A stretch of DNA of 9,403 nt from Thermoplasmatota archaeon (lineage in GTDB: Archaea > Thermoplasmatota > Thermoplasmata > RBG-16-68-12 > JAJISG01): NCBI GenBank assembly GCA_022848785.1, contig JAJISK010000033.1:1-9403 (forward strand), in the 5' to 3' direction. How positions within the stretch are numbered: the stretch's first letter is position 1; the number at the start of each line of letters is the position of its first letter. Position numbers and translations under genes: made by a program. Below the pieces are notes generated by a model, which ran no database searches, had not been told where the DNA came from, and worked only from the letters and a program-made list of their open reading frames with translations. Of the stretch, positions 5,759-9,403 are shown one piece after another.

Positions 5759-5790
5759 CCGGACAACAGCCACGCTCGGCCTTTGTCCGG
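5759..5790 (-). other. Intergenic hairpin between the MetE-like and TPR-like genes
   Basis: ccggacaa (5759-5766) is perfectly complementary to ttgtccgg (5783-5790), with further pairing possible in the 16-base middle. No T-run follows on either strand, so it is not a classic intrinsic terminator. An RNA processing or stability element after the MetE-like gene is one possibility. Confidence 0.4.
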
Positions 5791-5831
5791 TGCTCCGCCA
5801 CGGTCGATTTCACCTTCAACCAGCGTGCCAG

Positions 5832-6950
5832 TTACCTGCGGGAGGAAGACCCCCACACCTTGCGAGCGACCTCTGCGACCAGCCCCAACTTGCGCTCTTG
5901 CGTCTCGCGTGAGATCGTGTTTCCCTGGGCCACGGACGCGAAGCCACACTGGGTGCTTACCGCCAACCGCTCGAGGGGTACGTATTGGGAGGCCTCCTCA
6001 ATCCGGTCAACGAGCGTGCCTGCCGTTTCCTCGCGGTGCCACTTCGTCGTGAGTAGGCCGAGCACCACGACCTTGTCCTCGGGAACCTCCCGCAGGGGCT
6101 CGAAATCCCCCGACCGCTCGTCGTCGTATTCCAGCAGGAGACGTTGAACGTGGACGCGAGGGAAGATTTCCCTCGCCAAGGCGGCGTAGCTCCCCTTGGC
6201 CATGTACCGGCTGGCGTCGTTCCCCCGGCAGATGTGGAGGGCGAAGGTCACACGAGGGTGTCCGTCCACGACCCGGTTGATCATATCCACCCCGTCGCGA
6301 ACCATCTGGTCGGCCGTGAACCCCTTCTCCCCAAACCATCGCTGTTGGTGTGGATCCAGCAGCATCCCGAACTCCGGTGCGTCCACCTGGATGTACCCCG
6401 CACCTAACCGGACCAGCTCGGCGACCTCGTCCCGAAGGATGCGCGTCACGTCCTCGAGATACGCCTCGGCGGACGAGTAGGCCTCGTCGGAGACGCCGGG
6501 GACCCAGTAGTAGGCGAACATGGTGGGACTCGGGATGGTGACCTTGATGGCCCGGTCCGTCCGATTTCGCAGGTAGACGAACTCCTCCGTGGAGAGATGA
6601 CGTCGGCGCTTGATCCGCCGAACCAAGCCGACCGTCACCGTGCTGGTCTCCTTCATCCCCTCGAGGGTGAACCAGTCGACGGTGTTCCCCTCCACGGGTT
6701 CGAACCCCTCCGTCGCCTGGACGAGCTGGCTGGCGAACACGCTCCGCCGCATTTCCCCGTCGGTGACGACGTCGAGGCCCACCCGTTCTTGGATGGCCAC
6801 GCACTCGTCCACGGCCCGATCCTCGATCCGCTTGAATGCGGCCTCGGAGAGCCTGCCTGCTGCGTGCTTCTCCCGAGCCTCGATCAGATACGGCGGTCGC
6901 AGCATGCTCCCGACGACATCGGCGCGGTAGGACGGGAGGTGCTCGGTCAC
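5832..6950 (-). CDS. Cobalamin-independent methionine synthase family protein (core MetE, YxjG/YxjH-like)
   Basis: 372 residues, the length of the catalytic domain alone; classical MetE carries an additional N-terminal half. These enzymes pass a methyl group to homocysteine thiol bound to zinc. Zinc ligands are visible: His239 and Cys241 (LHICRGN), Glu274 (LLEYDD) and Cys335 (STQCGFAS); VDAPEFGM (189-196) is the substrate-site Asp region, and ADVVGSMLRP at the N-terminus and VTDGEMRRS (62-70) are typical. Overall pattern, including GDFEPLREVP and LGLLTTKW, matches the YxjG/YxjH subgroup, whose methyl donor is not settled; single-domain forms need not use methyl-folate. The GTG start 6950 overlaps the upstream stop (GTGA), with GGAGGCGGAGGGG as ribosome site, so a longer version starting inside the upstream gene is unlikely. 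Confidence 0.87.
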   Translation of the reverse strand: MTEHLPSYRADVVGSMLRPPYLIEAREKHAAGRLSEAAFKRIEDRAVDECVAIQERVGLDVVTDGEMRRSVFASQLVQATEGFEPVEGNTVDWFTLEGMKETSTVTVGLVRRIKRRRHLSTEEFVYLRNRTDRAIKVTIPSPTMFAYYWVPGVSDEAYSSAEAYLEDVTRILRDEVAELVRLGAGYIQVDAPEFGMLLDPHQQRWFGEKGFTADQMVRDGVDMINRVVDGHPRVTFALHICRGNDASRYMAKGSYAALAREIFPRVHVQRLLLEYDDERSGDFEPLREVPEDKVVVLGLLTTKWHREETAGTLVDRIEEASQYVPLERLAVSTQCGFASVAQGNTISRETQERKLGLVAEVARKVWGSSSRR

Positions 6951-8389
6951 CCCTCCGCCTCCGTTTCCGAGTCGTCCCCCACGATCTCGTAGCTCAGGGC
7001 CCCGGTCGGACAGGTTCGAATCACCGCCATCACCTCCTCCACCGGCGCGCCGTCCGGGTCGACCCATGGCCGGTTCCGCAGGTCAAAGACATCCGGGAGG
7101 CCACGAAGGCATTCGGCTGCGTGGGTGCAGAGCTGGGGGTCGTAACGAATCACGATGCCCCGGCCCCGATACTCCCGCACCTCGCGCCCCCGGGGACGCT
7201 TGCGGTAATCAGCCGCCGTTAGGTAGGCGCGGGAAGGGACGGCAGCCCGTCGTTGCACCTCCACGTAGGTGAGGACCCCCATGACCAGTCCGAATATGGC
7301 CAGCACGGCGACGGGATGCAGGGGCGCGCCCAGGAAGGCGGCGGGCACGATGGCCAGGGAAGCCAGGCCATACGCCGCGTTCAGCCGACGATGTTCGCGC
7401 GGTGGATACGTGACGAACTGAAGCCCATAGAAGGCGCCGACCCACAACGCCAACCCGCCACCCAAGATCCAGAGGGTGCTGAGAGAGAACGTGGCCTCGG
7501 AGGCCTCGACCACGATGTGTTCGATCCCCACCCCCATGGTGATGATCCCCAGGACCATAGGCAGGTGGAAGAGGGTGTAGGCGTGTCCGTTCCCCAGGGT
7601 ACACTGGAGGGGAGCGCGGTCCACGTACCCGAAGTAGTTCCACCAGATGGCCACGGCGAGACCGAAGCCGATGAGGGCCGCCACGACCGCGAGGGGATTC
7701 CAGTTCACGTCGGCTGCGCCCAGGAAGATGGCCAGGATGGTTTCGCCGAGGACGATGATGGTGAAGAGGCCAAACCGCTCGGGGAGGTGGGAGGTGTGGA
7801 CGGGGAAGCGGCGGGAGACGCCCCGGGCCAGGACGAAGGTCCCGAATTCCACGGCAAGGCCGGCCGCCCACAAGACGAAGCGGAGGGGCGGCGGGACGGC
7901 GATGGAGACAAGCCACAGGGCGGCCCCCAGGCCGTATCCAGTCAGGAAAACCGTGTTCAGGTTTTTCGCCTCCGGGTATTCCGTTCGGGCCCGGAGGTAG
8001 AGGATGAAGAGGGTGGACCGGGTGAGGACGTACGCCGCCGCGAAGCCGGCGGAACTGGCGCCCGTCGCGGCCGGGATCTGGATGGCCATCGCGGCTGCGC
8101 CGACCATCTGGAGGAGCATCATACTCCGCTGAAAGGGGGTGTCCCGCCCGAAGCGGGACGCGAAAATCGTCTGACCCGCCCACGACCACCAGACTGGGAT
8201 GAAAAGGCCCGCAAAGACCGCAAACCCGGTCAGGCTGATGTCCCGACTGAGCCGGGACGCCAAGAAGGCGACCGCCACGACGTAGACTAGATCGTAGAAC
8301 AGCTCGAGCCAGCTGGCGTGTCGATGCTCAACGGTCGCGGGATTCGCTACCGGGTCCCCTAACGACTCGACTGTCGGGGTTTCGGCCAT
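6947..8389 (-). CDS. LtrA-family membrane protein fused to a divergent 4Fe-4S (Fer4_19-like) domain
   Basis: 480 residues from ATG 8389. Residues about 23-380 form an LtrA (low temperature requirement A) polytopic membrane domain. It opens with HRHASWLELFYDLVYVVAV, the family signature, and has roughly ten or more hydrophobic segments; LtrA's function is not known. After a basic linker (380-410) comes a small ferredoxin-like domain: C421-x5-C427, LPDVFDLRNRPWVDP, then C460-P461 in IRTCPTGALSYE. This matches the divergent mono-cluster ferredoxin family (Fer4_19). With three Cys in the pattern, a 3Fe-4S or an externally ligated 4Fe-4S cluster is likely. The frame is open across the junction. 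The open frame extends upstream to 8803, but the membrane family begins at this ATG. The stop overlaps the MetE-like start, so the two are probably co-translated. Confidence 0.88.
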   Translation of the reverse strand: MAETPTVESLGDPVANPATVEHRHASWLELFYDLVYVVAVAFLASRLSRDISLTGFAVFAGLFIPVWWSWAGQTIFASRFGRDTPFQRSMMLLQMVGAAAMAIQIPAATGASSAGFAAAYVLTRSTLFILYLRARTEYPEAKNLNTVFLTGYGLGAALWLVSIAVPPPLRFVLWAAGLAVEFGTFVLARGVSRRFPVHTSHLPERFGLFTIIVLGETILAIFLGAADVNWNPLAVVAALIGFGLAVAIWWNYFGYVDRAPLQCTLGNGHAYTLFHLPMVLGIITMGVGIEHIVVEASEATFSLSTLWILGGGLALWVGAFYGLQFVTYPPREHRRLNAAYGLASLAIVPAAFLGAPLHPVAVLAIFGLVMGVLTYVEVQRRAAVPSRAYLTAADYRKRPRGREVREYRGRGIVIRYDPQLCTHAAECLRGLPDVFDLRNRPWVDPDGAPVEEVMAVIRTCPTGALSYEIVGDDSETEAEG

Positions 8390-8414
8390 CCGCGCAAAAG
8401 ATACGCGGCCGCCC

Positions 8415-8426
8415 GAGTTTAAGGGT
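8415..8426 (-). promoter_or_regulatory. Possible TATA box for the LtrA-fusion gene
   Basis: On the minus strand the sequence reads CCCTTAAACTCG, about 27-37 bases before ATG 8389; no strong Shine-Dalgarno precedes that ATG, so a leaderless transcript is plausible. A short inverted repeat, ggcatg (8435-8440) and catgcc (8448-8453), lies just upstream and could bind a regulator. Both are position-based inferences. Confidence 0.35.
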
Positions 8427-8563
8427 TTACCTGCGGCATGTCTGGGCCATGCCAGTTCCATCGATTCATTGCGAGGGCACCGGGTCAGGGCTCGGTGAGG
8501 AACGTAACGTGTGTCGGGCGAGAGGACGATGGAAGCGGGATGCCCCGATTCCCACGAGTAGAA

Positions 8564-8572
8564 CCTAAATAA
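8564..8572 (+). promoter_or_regulatory. TATA-like box for the zinc protein-thioredoxin operon
   Basis: CCTAAATAA is the most AT-rich stretch in the divergent region and ends 33 bases before ATG 8606. That would place the transcript start near 8595-8600, leaving a very short leader with GGAG at 8595-8598. Confidence 0.5.
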
Positions 8573-8605
8573 CGGGACCTGGCTAGATTGGGATGGAGTT
8601 GCGTG

Positions 8606-8770
8606 ATGAGGACAACGGTGCTTACCGATCGACCGGTTCAGGAAACGGGATATTACTGGTGCGAGACCTGCGACGAGGAGGAAACCGGGGCGGGGGTGTA
8701 TCTGGTGGCGGGGGATCGTGCCCCGTCCTGCATGCACCACCAGACCGTTACCTTTCTGAGGACTCGCTAG
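8606..8770 (+). CDS. Small putative zinc-binding protein
   Basis: 54 residues from ATG 8606; GTG 8603 or TTG 8588 would extend it by one or six residues. Visible ligands are C19-x2-C22 in YYWCETCDEE and, after 19 residues, C42-x-H44-H45 in SCMHHQ, a treble-ligand arrangement suggesting a single zinc site or a small zinc ribbon. I do not recognise a named family. It ends 16 bases before the thioredoxin ATG on the same strand, so the two are very likely cotranscribed. A thiol-rich partner or substrate of the thioredoxin is a reasonable guess, but nothing in the sequence proves it. Confidence 0.75.
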   Translation: MRTTVLTDRPVQETGYYWCETCDEEETGAGVYLVAGDRAPSCMHHQTVTFLRTR

Positions 8771-8786
8771 GACGGAGGGATGCAGT

Positions 8787-9119
8787 ATGGCCGATTCTAT
8801 CATCCACGCGAGCGACGAGAGCTTTGAGGCGGACGTCCTCCGGTCGGAGATTCCTGTTCTCGTTGATTTCTACGCCGACTGGTGTGCCCCCTGCCGGCGC
8901 CTCGCCCCCGTGATTGATGAGCTCGCAGAAAAGTACAACGGGGACATGCGCTTCGTCAAGGTAGACGTCGACGACAACGCGAGCCTGGCCGTCCAGTTTG
9001 GCGTCCAGAGCATCCCCACCCTCATTTTCTTCAAGGGCGGCCAACAAGTCGCGAAGACCGTGGGAGTCCCACCCAAGCCTCGGCTCGTTCAAGAGATCGC
9101 CCAGATTCTGGCCAGTTAA
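8787..9119 (+). CDS. Thioredoxin
   Basis: 110 residues, a normal cytosolic thioredoxin with no signal peptide. It reduces protein disulfides, with electrons from a thioredoxin reductase not seen here. Visible: VLVDFYADWCAPC with the redox pair Cys33 and Cys36, VKVDVDDNASLAVQFGV (58-73), the cis-proline in SIPT (75-78) and the FFKGGQQV turn. The active site is WCAPC where WCGPC is usual; Ala at this place occurs in some archaeal and bacterial thioredoxins and may shift the redox potential. The ATG has a good GGAGGG ribosome site (8774-8779) seven bases upstream. Second gene after the small zinc protein. Confidence 0.96.
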   Translation: MADSIIHASDESFEADVLRSEIPVLVDFYADWCAPCRRLAPVIDELAEKYNGDMRFVKVDVDDNASLAVQFGVQSIPTLIFFKGGQQVAKTVGVPPKPRLVQEIAQILAS

Positions 9120-9282
9120 GCGGCGTGGCTCGGCAAATGCTCCCGCGGGCGAAGGACCCGCACGGTCGAACCCCCCCGGGGGCAAGGAGGCGGGCGTTAA
9201 CCGACCCGGAGGGCAACCCATTCGGCCTCTTCCAACCCACGGTCTCCGAGTGAGCATGGTCGCCCCGATCAGGCGGGCCATT

Positions 9283-9403
9283 TCAGGCCTGCGTTAGCTG
9301 ATTCACCAGATCGGCAAGCGGGATCTCGAATCCTAGCTCATCGGGCTGATCCGCGAGCCAGGCTCGAAGGTGATCATGGCTGGGGAACAAATGGAGATGG
9401 TCG
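9283..9403 (-). CDS. C-terminal end of a gene running off the window, possibly alkylmercury-lyase-like
   Basis: Only the last 39 codons and the TGA (9285-9283) are in the window; the frame is open to the edge. The visible peptide begins DHLHLFPSHDHLRAWLADQP and ends PLADLVNQLTQA. The pattern H-L-F-x-S-x-x-H-L-x-x-W followed by a leucine-rich helix recalls C-terminal ends of MerB-like (alkylmercury lyase) proteins and related archaeal and bacterial relatives, but 39 residues are too few to be sure. The catalytic Cys residues would be outside the window. It converges on the thioredoxin gene with 163 bases between stops. Confidence 0.55.
   Translation of the reverse strand, partial: DHLHLFPSHDHLRAWLADQPDELGFEIPLADLVNQLTQA

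Noticed and set aside
5676..5760. A minus-strand tRNA suggested by ggttcgattcc, a CAT triplet in ctcatag and a terminal ACCA.
   Set aside because: The T-stem bases do not pair beyond the first two, no complementary acceptor strand exists upstream, and the anticodon stem does not form.
5709..5831. In-frame reading past the MetE-like stop, about 40 codons.
   Set aside because: The MetE-like protein ends at its usual C-terminus and the following codons match nothing I can name with confidence.
7253..8290. Long plus-strand open frame (345 codons) over the LtrA gene.
   Set aside because: Low-complexity Gly/Glu/Asp/Arg composition typical of the reverse strand of a GC-rich membrane-protein gene.
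8390..8803. N-terminal extension of the LtrA fusion by 138 residues.
   Set aside because: It would run through the divergent promoter region and antisense to the small zinc gene. The LtrA signature begins shortly after ATG 8389.
9145..9161. Hairpin gcggg/cccgc after the thioredoxin gene as a terminator.
   Set aside because: Five-base stem in GC-rich sequence with no T-run following.

Overview
The window looks archaeal: it has an XPD/Rad3-type helicase end, a stand-alone Bud32 (PRPK) kinase, a tRNA-Pro without an encoded CCA, AT-rich TATA-like boxes placed for archaeal promoters, and an archaeal-style RelE pair. DNA is GC-rich by eye with many GTG starts. A GC-rich euryarchaeon, perhaps a Thermoplasmatota lineage, fits best, but no gene here fixes the lineage.

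Region 1 (2-2730, + strand) is a tightly packed set of housekeeping genes: the C-terminal part of an XPD-family helicase, Bud32 (KEOPS kinase), an XTP/dITP pyrophosphatase and a GalE-like epimerase. The last two junctions are 4-base GTGA stop/start overlaps, which suggests one transcript with coupled translation.

Region 2 (2731-5186) looks like an accessory region. A tRNA-Pro(TGG) gene is followed by a segment of about 765 bases with AT-richer codons and a minus-strand uracil-DNA glycosylase-like gene. The segment ends in a second copy of the tRNA 3' end (18 identical bases). That is the layout of a small element integrated at a tRNA gene, or of its remnant. After it come a SAM methyltransferase, a RelE/RelB-like toxin-antitoxin pair with a strong palindrome over its promoter, and the surviving C-terminal half of a Rieske ferredoxin. 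The Rieske frame breaks beside that palindrome.

Region 3 (5205-8389, - strand) reads from right to left: an LtrA-family membrane protein fused to a divergent ferredoxin domain, a short cobalamin-independent methionine synthase (YxjG/YxjH-like) joined to it by a GTGA overlap, and a small TPR-like protein. The LtrA-ferredoxin fusion coupled to a core MetE-type enzyme is the best candidate here for an undescribed functional unit.

Region 4 (8390-9403): a divergent promoter region separates the LtrA gene from a two-gene + strand operon, a 54-residue putative zinc protein and a thioredoxin with a WCAPC site. At the right edge the last 39 residues of a minus-strand gene are visible; they recall the C-terminal end of alkylmercury-lyase-like proteins, but this is tentative.
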